Below, in pieces: positions 1 through 7,105 of a stretch of 13,769 nucleotides of DNA. How positions within the stretch are numbered: the first letter of the stretch is position 1; each line of letters begins with the position of its first letter. Position numbers and translations under genes: made by a program. The notes under the pieces were generated by a model, which made no database searches, was not told the DNA's origin, and was given only the letters and a program-made list of their open reading frames with translations. Origin of the DNA: Candidatus Zixiibacteriota bacterium (GTDB lineage Bacteria > Zixibacteria > MSB-5A5 > WJJR01); the NCBI GenBank assembly GCA_014729565.1, contig WJJR01000433.1, forward strand, positions 1 to 13,769, read 5' to 3'.

Positions 1-35
1 ATGCAATGGCAATTGTTCTGATTGAGAGTATTTGA

Positions 36-1226
36 TTACCGGGAATCGTTCGGCGGCGAGCGACGCGTTACAACCGCTTCAATTTGCTCTGCGGCCTGCT
101 TCTCCCACTCCAGTAGATCGGTAAGGGCCTCGATGGCGTCGGATCGTCTGCTTTCGTCAGCCCACGTCTCCTCCAGCCGGCCCGGAGGGATTGTCTGATG
201 GGAATGGTTGTACATCAGCGAATCCAGCCGCACCAACGTCTCGACACTGTTGTGATAGAAATAGAGAGCCAGACGTAACGGTTGTGTCTCCAGCGTATCG
301 ACGACTTGCATCGACAGCCGTTCCAGGAGAGTTGCGGCGTACTCACGGGCCCGACGTGCGCGGCGAATGCCGAGCGGATCGCTCGTGACGACTGGTGTCG
401 CCAGTGTGGGAACATCTGTAGCCGTCGCGAGACTATCACGCAATGCTCGAATCGACAGCGGATAGGGCGTGATACCGTGATCACGATCACCCTGAACCGA
501 ATGATGGATGGTTTCGAGCCACCGATACGCATCAGCTTTGGTGTCCATCATCAGTTGCTGACTTGATTGCGTGTCATGGCCGGTGACGGCCCACGCCAGG
601 TTGGCCGCCGGATGATCGGACCAGTGGGTATACTCCTCACGCCGCTCCGACTCGAAGAGAATTTCGCCCTGGCCGTTTCGATACACCAGCCACCACGCGT
701 CGGGTTCACGCGTGTCATAGCCGTACAGAATCGGCCACTCGGGATGATTGAGGACGACGGGATGATTGTCGCTGATCTCGTTCATCAGTGTGTCGCCGAG
801 AAACTCCATGTCCAACACGACAATCTCGCGGAAGGCGATTGCGTTGAATCCGGCCAGCCGTTCGAACCGTGTTTTCACGTAGAGCGGATTCTGTCGCTCG
901 CCGGCGAACACCCGTGGCCAGTTCAGCGGGGAGGGATGGGAGGCGAGAATCGATGAGTTGTCGAACGGCATTTTATAGTAGTCACACAGGGCCTTCACGA
1001 CGACACCGGCCGGATCGATGATTGCGTTAGGTCGCGTTTCCGCCGGTGCGACACGGTCGCGCCAGGAATCAATCGTCCAGAACGCCGGGGTCGACTGCGT
1101 CAGCGAATCCTCAGCACCATGAGCCAGCGGTGCAACACAACACACGACGAACAAGAGAAGGCCGATTCGCGTCGCAGCACGAACCGGCTTAGCCAGCGCT
1201 AGTTGAATCACAGTCTTGTTCACCAC
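36..1226 (-). CDS. Secreted protein of unknown function (396 aa)
   Basis: I do not recognise this family. The start is GTG at 1226, with a second GTG directly after it; an AGGATGG-like ribosome site lies about 11 nt upstream (1238-1244), which is weak. Residues 1-38 look like a Sec signal peptide: basic residues K4, K13, R16 and R20, a hydrophobic run at 21-34, and cleavage near LAHGA. The mature part is soluble-looking, with no further membrane segment. The middle (about 154-171, NHPVVLNHPEWPILYGYD) faintly recalls the 'PV...GYD' stretch of C39/BtrH-like papain-fold proteins, but no convincing catalytic Cys precedes it, so I do not claim peptidase activity. The C-terminal 120 residues are rich in Arg, Glu and Leu and probably helical. 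It is the last gene of the leftward cluster, 30 nt after the beta-barrel gene, so probably co-transcribed. The stop TAA lies 35 nt from the window edge, and no terminator is visible in that remainder. Confidence 0.8.
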   Translation of the reverse strand: MVNKTVIQLALAKPVRAATRIGLLLFVVCCVAPLAHGAEDSLTQSTPAFWTIDSWRDRVAPAETRPNAIIDPAGVVVKALCDYYKMPFDNSSILASHPSPLNWPRVFAGERQNPLYVKTRFERLAGFNAIAFREIVVLDMEFLGDTLMNEISDNHPVVLNHPEWPILYGYDTREPDAWWLVYRNGQGEILFESERREEYTHWSDHPAANLAWAVTGHDTQSSQQLMMDTKADAYRWLETIHHSVQGDRDHGITPYPLSIRALRDSLATATDVPTLATPVVTSDPLGIRRARRAREYAATLLERLSMQVVDTLETQPLRLALYFYHNSVETLVRLDSLMYNHSHQTIPPGRLEETWADESRRSDAIEALTDLLEWEKQAAEQIEAVVTRRSPPNDSR

Positions 1227-1256
1227 AATTGCTCAGGCCATCCTGTTGTTTGTTGT

Positions 1257-2441
1257 CTAGATCGTCAATGTCAGACGTTGCGTAATCTCGAATCCCTTCA
1301 GATCAAGTGATTCAAATGCTGCCGAGCCATCAGACGATCCATTCCAGATACGGATACCGATTCCGCCCGTGGCCATCGGGCTCAAACGAACATCGATACC
1401 GCCACCAACGCCGAGGATGTTTGCGGAGCCTTCATAGAATCGGCTGTCAGTCTCGTAGTCATTGGCGCCCAGCAGATGTGTCTCGACCGTCAAGAAACCG
1501 CTGAGACGATCTGTGAGTTCCCGTTGACCGGAGACGAAGAAGCGGACTTCGCTGCCATTCGTGTTGTTCTCTTCACTGACAAGTTCGGCACGTTGGGCGT
1601 CCAAGATTTCATTCTTGCCGCGCAGAATGATGCGGATTCCGCCTCTGAGGGCGGCCGTTTCGAATGTCCGCTGACCCGCCAGGAGTGCATCGAGCATCGT
1701 GCCGTCGGAAAAGACCGGTTCACCGTCCGCCTCATCGTCGCCGGAAAACACCACATTCAAGTCGGCGGACACTTTGCCGCGGTCGACCCACTCACGTTCC
1801 GCGCTGCCCGACAGGATGAATCGTGATCCGGGCGTGTATTCCGGGCCGTCTTCGTAGGGGGTGTATTCTCCCATGAGATGAATACCGGTGGCCACTCCCA
1901 ACACCCAGTCACCGGCAGGGTACGCACCGGCCGCGCCACCATACAGATTCAGTCCCTCACCATGGTATTTCACCGGGAAGGTAAAGAAGTCAGCCGTCAA
2001 CCACGGCAACAGCGACCGGCTTGCCTCGTCCAGTTCGGTTTGTCCGGTTGGCAGCGACAGACCGCCCGACAGGAGGATCCGATCCTCCGCCAGCGAATGC
2101 GCCACCTGGATTCGTGAATCAGTGAGCCCGGAGATTTCGTCGTCGTCGATGTCCCAGTCGGCATCCGACGCCGCAATCGAGGAAGACACCGATAACTCCC
2201 AATTCTCCTGCAACGCGGCGTTAACAACAATCGGAATGTGCCACTGGGTCACGGTGACATCGGTGGAATCGCCTTCAAGTGTCCACGACAGATACGTGAA
2301 TCCTTGTCTGGCAACCGACGGTTGTCCGCTGACGATCTGGGCCTGCGATGCACTGCTCATGGCCAGCAGCATCACCGTGACGATCGCCGCTATGACCACG
2401 TTTTGTTGCCGGCGTGCAGTTATCTTAGTCGAATCGTCCAT
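1257..2441 (-). CDS. Predicted outer-membrane beta-barrel protein (394 aa)
   Basis: The start ATG at 2441 is fixed by an ideal Shine-Dalgarno GGAGGTGA (2448-2455) with a 6-nt spacer. The first 17 nt of the gene overlap the 3' end of the upstream lipoprotein gene, which suggests translational coupling. Residues 1-34 form a Sec signal peptide (R10-R11, hydrophobic 15-28, cleavage SQA|Q). The mature chain is a series of short amphipathic beta-strands with alternating polar and hydrophobic residues, separated by Asp/Gly/Asn-rich turns (for example DADWDIDDDEISG, ENNTNGSEVRFFVSG, GVGGGIDVRLSPMATGGIGI). It ends in an amphipathic strand, QRLTLTI. This is the usual pattern of an outer-membrane barrel; the glycine-rich penultimate strands resemble MetA/porin-like transport barrels, but I cannot name a family. 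In context it could be an outer-membrane partner of the CsgG-like proteins encoded just upstream (inference). Confidence 0.82.
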   Translation of the reverse strand: MDDSTKITARRQQNVVIAAIVTVMLLAMSSASQAQIVSGQPSVARQGFTYLSWTLEGDSTDVTVTQWHIPIVVNAALQENWELSVSSSIAASDADWDIDDDEISGLTDSRIQVAHSLAEDRILLSGGLSLPTGQTELDEASRSLLPWLTADFFTFPVKYHGEGLNLYGGAAGAYPAGDWVLGVATGIHLMGEYTPYEDGPEYTPGSRFILSGSAEREWVDRGKVSADLNVVFSGDDEADGEPVFSDGTMLDALLAGQRTFETAALRGGIRIILRGKNEILDAQRAELVSEENNTNGSEVRFFVSGQRELTDRLSGFLTVETHLLGANDYETDSRFYEGSANILGVGGGIDVRLSPMATGGIGIRIWNGSSDGSAAFESLDLKGFEITQRLTLTI

Positions 2442-3789
2442 GGATAATCACCTCCGCCGGTTCCTCACCACCCACCGGTGGTGTGTACGGTCGTTCTTCC
2501 TCGGAATCGCCCTGAGCGCCGGCTGTTCGCACCAATCCGGTGTTGTTTAACAGCGATTCAAGATGCCGGCCGGTTGGTGGTCCCCCCAGTTGTCCCCATT
2601 CCGTGGGACCCATCGTCTGCTCGGCAAATGTTTCCAGCGTCGACGGTTGATCAAGAGATGCGTCGCCGAAATACGACATTTGTTGTGCGTGCACTCCGGC
2701 CTCGGTGAAGTTTGGGTCGATTTCGACGGCTCGCTCGAATTGCGTTTGTGCGGCCTCGTACATGCCACGATCCTGATAATCCAGACCTCGCGAGTACGCC
2801 AAAAATGCGTCGACCGATTGCGTCGCCACCCGTCCAATCGAGTCGCGCTCGGCATCGGTTAACTGTATGCCGATACGATCGACGACGTCGAACACCAATT
2901 GCTTCTGTAGTCGGAAGAATTCCTGCAGGGCGCCGGTTTGATCCTCAGGGAGTGCGACTTCACCCGTTTTGGAACTTACCAGTGCGGGTGTCACCGACAA
3001 CCGATCCTCACCGATCATGCTGACGTCACCACCAAGCACCCGAGCGGCGCCAAGCAATTTGCCATAGCGTGGCGCCGACGTTGTATCGAACGCCGACGTA
3101 TTCGACAGCCCCAACTCCTCAAGGAGCTTGTCGGTTTTCAGTCGTTCCACCACACGCAATGCCCGCACTTTCGACAGATCGGTTACGGTCATTGCCGCCA
3201 GGCCCTTGGACAACGGACGCAGCGAATCGGGGAGATGGTCGGCTCGGAAATAGACGATTCCGATCGTCGAGTCCGGATACGTCGCCGGCATCAGCCGTTC
3301 TTCGTTGGCGATGGCTTCACGGGCAAATTCCTCCGCGACCTGCTGCCGGAGCGCTTCCGCACGGCGCGCAACATCGTCGGCCTGCCGCGCCTTTGGTTTC
3401 CGATCGACGAAGTACTGATACTGGGCAATCGCACGCCCGATGTTGCCGCGTGATTCGGCGATGTAGCCAAGGTAGAGGTGTGCTGTGTAGAGCCACGGTT
3501 TCAGATCGATGGCACGGTTCAGCGACGTCTCCGCTTCGTCGTAGCGCCCGAGGTGATACTGTGCTTCTCCCAATCGGGCATGTGCTTCGGCATTTGTCGG
3601 GTCCGACACGGTCTCCGCCGTGAGCAGCCGGACCGCTTCGGCCCAATTGCCGTCGCGCATGGCGTCATCCGCCATTCGCGTGCCGGTCGAGGCACAACCA
3701 GCGAGGATGACGGCTATCACCACACAACCGAGCAGCGAGCGAACGACGCCGTGCCGACGATCGGTTCTGACAATGTGGGACTGTCCCAT
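2425..3789 (-). CDS. TPR/CsgG-like lipoprotein (454 aa)
   Basis: A longer reading from ATG 3816 exists, but only ATG 3789 has a ribosome site (CTGGAG at 3795-3800, 5-nt spacer), so I start there. The signal sequence ends in lipobox LAGC, with the lipidated Cys at residue 32. Residues about 40-135 are TPR repeats (ADDAMRDGNWAEAVRLL; ARLGEAQYHLGRYDEAETSL; AHLYLGYIAESRGNIGRAI). Residues about 175-300 form a CsgG/FlgO-like fold with the hallmarks TIGIVYF, KGLAAMTVTDLSK, RVVER, GKLLGAARVLGGDV and TGEV. A further TPR follows at about 325-370 (LAYSRGLDYQDRGMYEAAQTQFERAVEIDP), then a low-complexity, acidic and proline-rich tail. In this family the CsgG-like domain builds outer-membrane or periplasmic complexes, while TPRs bind partners. 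It is a clear paralogue of the next gene upstream (3829-4869), which lacks a lipobox. No curli subunits or CsgE/CsgF are visible, so true curli export is not supported. The gene starts 39 nt after its paralogue ends. Confidence 0.87.
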   Translation of the reverse strand: MGQSHIVRTDRRHGVVRSLLGCVVIAVILAGCASTGTRMADDAMRDGNWAEAVRLLTAETVSDPTNAEAHARLGEAQYHLGRYDEAETSLNRAIDLKPWLYTAHLYLGYIAESRGNIGRAIAQYQYFVDRKPKARQADDVARRAEALRQQVAEEFAREAIANEERLMPATYPDSTIGIVYFRADHLPDSLRPLSKGLAAMTVTDLSKVRALRVVERLKTDKLLEELGLSNTSAFDTTSAPRYGKLLGAARVLGGDVSMIGEDRLSVTPALVSSKTGEVALPEDQTGALQEFFRLQKQLVFDVVDRIGIQLTDAERDSIGRVATQSVDAFLAYSRGLDYQDRGMYEAAQTQFERAVEIDPNFTEAGVHAQQMSYFGDASLDQPSTLETFAEQTMGPTEWGQLGGPPTGRHLESLLNNTGLVRTAGAQGDSEEERPYTPPVGGEEPAEVIIHGRFD

Positions 3790-3828
3790 GACGACTCCAG
3801 TCCATCCGTTCCACATGGATGACGATCA

Positions 3829-4869
3829 CTAGTTCTGAGCCACAACGATTGGTTCCAACGCAGTGACGCGATCTTGCGCTTCCTGCATTTCCGGAGACTC
3901 GGCCAGGGCTTCCTTGTAGGCATTATACGCCTCCGAATACTTCTGCTCGTCTTCCAGATTCAGCCCTCGCGTGTACGCCAGGACTGCCTCCATCGACTCG
4001 CCCTTGTCCGCCTGGATCGCCTTCTCCTCTTCCTCGGCGACGGCGACATCGAGGTTTTCGGCGATCTTCAGCGCGAGTGAGCTTTGCAGTTCCACCAAAT
4101 CATCCGGGTCGCCCTCGACCTTTTCCGCTTTCAGGAGTTCACCGGTTTCGGTTTTGATCAAGCGGGCGTCAATGCGTATGTGGTCGTCGTCGAGTTTGGT
4201 GAATCCGCCCATCAGCAGCGCATGAGCGCCGAGGAGCTTGCCCACACGGACCGCACTTTCCTGTTCGAAATACTGCGACTGCTCCATCTTGATCTCGTCG
4301 AGGATGTACTGAATCCGTTCACGTTCGACGACTTTCAGTGCCGACAGATTCGCCAGGTCGGTCACCATCATCGCGGCGAGGCCCTTCTGCAGCGGATTGA
4401 GCGCTTCGTTGTCGACGATGGAGTTGTTTTCGAAATACAGAACAGCCAACGTCTGCAAACCGGGATCGGGACGCTCGTAAGCGGGGCAGAGGCTGTCGCG
4501 ATCCTGCTCGACCGAATACCACGCCTTGCGCATTTGCGGCGGTTCCACCTTCAGGTTCAACTCGAAACCGCAATCCATCTCCAGGATCTTTTCGAGGTAT
4601 TGCTTCGTTTGATCCGAGAAGTTCTTGCCGGCCGCGGCCTTCGCCAGCAACAGGTAAGCCTCCTTCGCGTCCGCGTCCTTAAGGTCCTGTTCCTGTGCCA
4701 TTGAGGTCAGCACCTCGATGACCTCGGCGAGTTGGCCCTTCTGGTACATCGTGTGGGCCTTGTCGATCGTCTCCGATGGTGTCTGCGCGTTGGCAACACC
4801 CGTCATGCTGCCAGCCAGCAGCACAGCGATCGCGATCATTATCGCAGGGAAATGCAGGGCACGTTTCAT
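3829..4869 (-). CDS. Exported CsgG-like/TPR protein (346 aa)
   Basis: The open frame extends to 4947, but ATG 4869 has a strong Shine-Dalgarno GGAGGAG (4875-4881, 5-nt spacer) and begins a typical signal peptide (MKR..., hydrophobic 9-21, cleavage ANA|Q after residue 28), so I use it. No lipobox is present, so a soluble periplasmic protein is expected. Residues about 30-115 are helical and TPR-like (KAHTMYQKGQLAEVIEVL, AYLLLAKAAAGKNFSDQT). Residues about 138-250 are CsgG/FlgO-like: TLAVLYFENNS, KGLAAMMVTDLAN, KVVERERI, GKLLGAHALLMGGF, RLIKTETGE. A TPR at about 290-330 (AYTRGLNLEDEQKYSEAYNAYKEAL) closes the protein. Its order of modules and motif spacing match the lipoprotein encoded next (2425-3789), so the pair arose by duplication. 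The gene is 95 nt downstream of the kinase gene, which suggests operon membership with possible extra promoter input. Which partner it binds is unknown. Confidence 0.87.
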   Translation of the reverse strand: MKRALHFPAIMIAIAVLLAGSMTGVANAQTPSETIDKAHTMYQKGQLAEVIEVLTSMAQEQDLKDADAKEAYLLLAKAAAGKNFSDQTKQYLEKILEMDCGFELNLKVEPPQMRKAWYSVEQDRDSLCPAYERPDPGLQTLAVLYFENNSIVDNEALNPLQKGLAAMMVTDLANLSALKVVERERIQYILDEIKMEQSQYFEQESAVRVGKLLGAHALLMGGFTKLDDDHIRIDARLIKTETGELLKAEKVEGDPDDLVELQSSLALKIAENLDVAVAEEEEKAIQADKGESMEAVLAYTRGLNLEDEQKYSEAYNAYKEALAESPEMQEAQDRVTALEPIVVAQN

Positions 4870-4963
4870 CGTTGCTCCTCCATGTTTAAGACTGCCTGAG
4901 TCCAGTGTTTGCGCAGCAATATCAAAACACATGATCGAATATGCCACAAGGGATTCTACCGGG
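4870..4963 (-). promoter_or_regulatory. Intergenic gap between kinase and first CsgG-like gene
   Basis: This 94-nt gap is the longest within the leftward cluster and is AT-richer than its flanks. It ends in the strong ribosome site GGAGGAG (4875-4881). Only a poor sigma70-like pair (TTGTGG with TTTGAT, 17 nt apart) is visible, and there is no clear terminator hairpin, so read-through from the kinase gene is the simplest reading. Confidence 0.3.
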
Positions 4964-6880
4964 TCACTGTGGAATCATCTCGAAACTGACCTCTCTCTTG
5001 CCGTTAGCGGGAATTCTAACGATGCGACCCCCGCCGCGTGCCCGGAAGCCTTCCTGGCGAACTTCAATCAGATGGGGACCCTCCAGGAGACCGTCGATAA
5101 CTGTCGGTGTCCCAACGTCTTCTTGTTGTACACCGTCGATCCAGATATTGGCGAAATTGGCTGCTCCGGGAAAGACTGCTCCGACGCTCAACCGGCCCCG
5201 TCCGGAACCAATGAACAGCGATTTCTCCGCCACCCCGTTCTCGGGTATGGTCACGGTGTCGGTCAGGCGATCCGGTCCAATCACAAGCCGGATCGTCCGT
5301 TTGCCGGGCTGAGCGCTGTATTTGAAGTCTCCGTCGCTGGCCACCTCGCGTCCACCAACGAACACGCGGTCGATCTTCTGCCGTGCCGTGAACGGTGTGA
5401 TGCTGATGGTCAGGTTGTGAGGAGGTTCCTCCTGTGGTTCTGGTGTCTCCACAGGAGTGTATGACAACGGAATCTCTCCACTCACCGCTCCCGCCGGTGC
5501 CTGCACGCGTTCCGTTCCCGTTAGCACCGTGTTGCCGTCGGCATCTCGGCCTTCAATCGATAGAACGACAGTGGATGTCGGCGCGACGACATAGATTTCC
5601 CGGATGAGATTATTGGGTGCGTCCACATCGTAGGTGGTCACCCCCGAATCGGCGTGCTCGACAGTCAGGCGAATCGTCTGCAACTGACTGACGCGCACCC
5701 CAGCCGGGACATTGGCGGTGACGGTCAGGGTGCACATGGGCACCGGTTGTGACGTGGTCGTGGTGTCGGGCGCTGTCGGTTCCTCGTCTCCCTGCATCCA
5801 CATCAGGGCGCCCACGACAATGCTGGCAATGACGACCAGTCCGACAACACCGATGATCCACTTGCCGATTCCACCACTCTTAGGTGGTGCCGGAGACGGC
5901 TCCTTGGGAGGTGGGGGCGGCTGCCGTTTCTCAGTCTCAGGGCGAGGAACGTATGACGTGGCATCCTCAACACGTGTCCCGCTCTCCGTTGGCGGTTTGG
6001 GGCTTTGGGGCGCGTGCGACATTGACGGCGCATACTGCGTCCGATCGCCGACATCCGACGATGCCCCGCTCGCGAGCGCACTACTGAATGCGCTACTGAG
6101 ATCGCTGACGCTCTGATAGCGGTCCTCCGGTGTCTTCGCGAGAGCGTTCAGGATGACCTCATCCAAACCCGGCGGAACGCGGTCGCTCACCGTGGAGGGT
6201 TTGGCCGGCGTCTCATTCAGGTGCATCGTCATCAGCTCATATTCATTATCCGAGACAAACGGCCGCTTCCCCGTGTACAGCTCGTAGAGCATGGCGCCCA
6301 ATTGGTAAACATCACTGCGCTGGTCGATCTCGCCGCCGCCGATCTGCTCGGGCGCCATATAGTGGAGTGATCCCGGCGCCACGCCGGTGCGGGTTTGGCT
6401 TTGCGCTCCCAGAATCTTGGCGATGCCGAAATCGGTGACCTTGACCTCACCGGCCGCTGTCAGCATGATATTGGAAGGCTTCAGGTCGCGGTGGACGACG
6501 CCCTTCTGATGGGCGTAGGAGACAGCCGCACAAATCTGCGGGACAATAGTGGCGAGCTTTTCGACCGGGATCGGACCGCTTTCGTTGATGACCTCTCCCA
6601 AGTCCTTACCGTCAACATACTCCATCACGATGAAGTGGTAATCCGCCTCGACCAGGTAATGGAGTACATTGGCGATATTCTGGTGGACCAGACGCGCCAG
6701 CGAGCGGGCTTCGGTGTGGAGACGTTCGCGCAGATCGGGATCGGCAAGGAGCTCGGGACGCAGGGTCTTCAGGCCGACGATGCGCTCGAGGTGCAAATCG
6801 GTGGCGCGGAAGAACATTCCCATGCCCCCCTCGCCGCGTTTCTCCTCGATGCGGTAGTTGCCGAAGGTCTTCCCAATCAC
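4964..6880 (-). CDS. Transmembrane Ser/Thr protein kinase with PEGA ectodomain (638 aa)
   Basis: A PknB-type (Hanks) kinase that phosphorylates Ser/Thr on partner proteins. I start at GTG 6880, which has GAGGAGAT at 6886-6893 with a 5-nt spacer and places GNYRI at the normal distance; the longer frame to a TTG at 6967 has no such support. Catalytic features are complete: glycine loop GEGGMG (16-21), ATP lysine K38, alpha-C glutamate E57, HRDLKPSN (130-137, catalytic D132), DFG (150-152), and MAPE (175-178). An active enzyme is expected. A proline-rich juxtamembrane linker (about 310-335, PPPPPKEPSPAPP) leads to one transmembrane helix at about 341-363 (WIIGVVGLVVIASIVVGAL). Outside lie three beta-rich modules: residues 383-475, which resemble the N-terminal domain of the divergent lipoprotein; a PEGA-like module at about 484-558; and a clear PEGA domain at about 560-638 (FANIWIDGVQQEDVGTPTVI, LLEGPHLIEVRQEGF). 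The ectodomain probably senses envelope components. It is the first gene of the leftward operon. Confidence 0.95.
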   Translation of the reverse strand: MIGKTFGNYRIEEKRGEGGMGMFFRATDLHLERIVGLKTLRPELLADPDLRERLHTEARSLARLVHQNIANVLHYLVEADYHFIVMEYVDGKDLGEVINESGPIPVEKLATIVPQICAAVSYAHQKGVVHRDLKPSNIMLTAAGEVKVTDFGIAKILGAQSQTRTGVAPGSLHYMAPEQIGGGEIDQRSDVYQLGAMLYELYTGKRPFVSDNEYELMTMHLNETPAKPSTVSDRVPPGLDEVILNALAKTPEDRYQSVSDLSSAFSSALASGASSDVGDRTQYAPSMSHAPQSPKPPTESGTRVEDATSYVPRPETEKRQPPPPPKEPSPAPPKSGGIGKWIIGVVGLVVIASIVVGALMWMQGDEEPTAPDTTTTSQPVPMCTLTVTANVPAGVRVSQLQTIRLTVEHADSGVTTYDVDAPNNLIREIYVVAPTSTVVLSIEGRDADGNTVLTGTERVQAPAGAVSGEIPLSYTPVETPEPQEEPPHNLTISITPFTARQKIDRVFVGGREVASDGDFKYSAQPGKRTIRLVIGPDRLTDTVTIPENGVAEKSLFIGSGRGRLSVGAVFPGAANFANIWIDGVQQEDVGTPTVIDGLLEGPHLIEVRQEGFRARGGGRIVRIPANGKREVSFEMIPQ

Positions 6881-6949
6881 GCGTGATCTCCTCTGCGAGC
6901 CGGCGGTGCGATTGGGCCGCAGCACAAGTCGCACGCAAATGTGCTCGCC

Positions 6950-6978
6950 AACGTACGCCGGGGCCAAAGTAGTGTCAA
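6950..6978 (-). promoter_or_regulatory. Candidate promoter of the kinase operon
   Basis: Read on the minus strand: a perfect -35 TTGACA (6978-6973), 17-nt spacer, and a -10 TACGTT (6955-6950) that keeps the important first T, second A and last T. The predicted transcript starts near 6943, about 63 nt before the GTG at 6880. This is a pattern match to a sigma70-type promoter only. Confidence 0.35.
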
Positions 6979-7036
6979 TGTTTGTTACAGCCCCCGTCGG
7001 AGGTCAATTTCACGACAATCCACCGGCCAATTTGCC

Positions 7037-7065
7037 TTGACTAATCCGCTGACCATGAAGATGAT
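7037..7065 (+). promoter_or_regulatory. Candidate promoter of the lipoprotein-giant protein pair
   Basis: -35 TTGACT (7037-7042), 17-nt spacer, -10 GATGAT (7060-7065; four of six consensus positions). Transcription would start near 7072, about 34 nt before ATG 7106. This is a sequence match only; it lies in the same 225-nt divergent region as the kinase promoter candidate. Confidence 0.33.
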
Positions 7066-7105
7066 AGCGGCATCGATTCTCACACACTATGGGGAGAGGG
7101 TAGTT

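Noticed and set aside
1888..2550. 220-codon plus-strand frame over the beta-barrel gene
   Set aside because: Antisense to a gene with a signal peptide and an ideal ribosome site; the product is Ser/Pro/Arg-rich with no domain.
3790..3816. Nine-codon longer start of the CsgG-like lipoprotein
   Set aside because: ATG 3816 lacks a Shine-Dalgarno, while ATG 3789 has GGAG at 5 nt and gives a normal-length lipoprotein signal.
2425..4869. A curli (csg) operon
   Set aside because: Only the CsgG-like fold is present; no amyloid-repeat subunits, CsgE, CsgF or CsgD-type genes are seen, and the proteins carry TPRs that CsgG lacks.
4870..4947. 26-codon longer start of the first CsgG-like gene
   Set aside because: The extension precedes a perfect signal peptide start with GGAGGAG at 5 nt and would bury the signal sequence.
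4718..5464. 248-codon plus-strand frame spanning the kinase 3' end and the CsgG-like gene start
   Set aside because: It crosses two well-supported genes on the other strand, has no ribosome site and no recognisable domain.
6973..7008. Paired GTCAAT boxes as an operator
   Set aside because: Each box is simply the reverse of a TTGAC(A/C) hexamer; two six-base matches 29-30 nt apart are not enough to call a regulator site.
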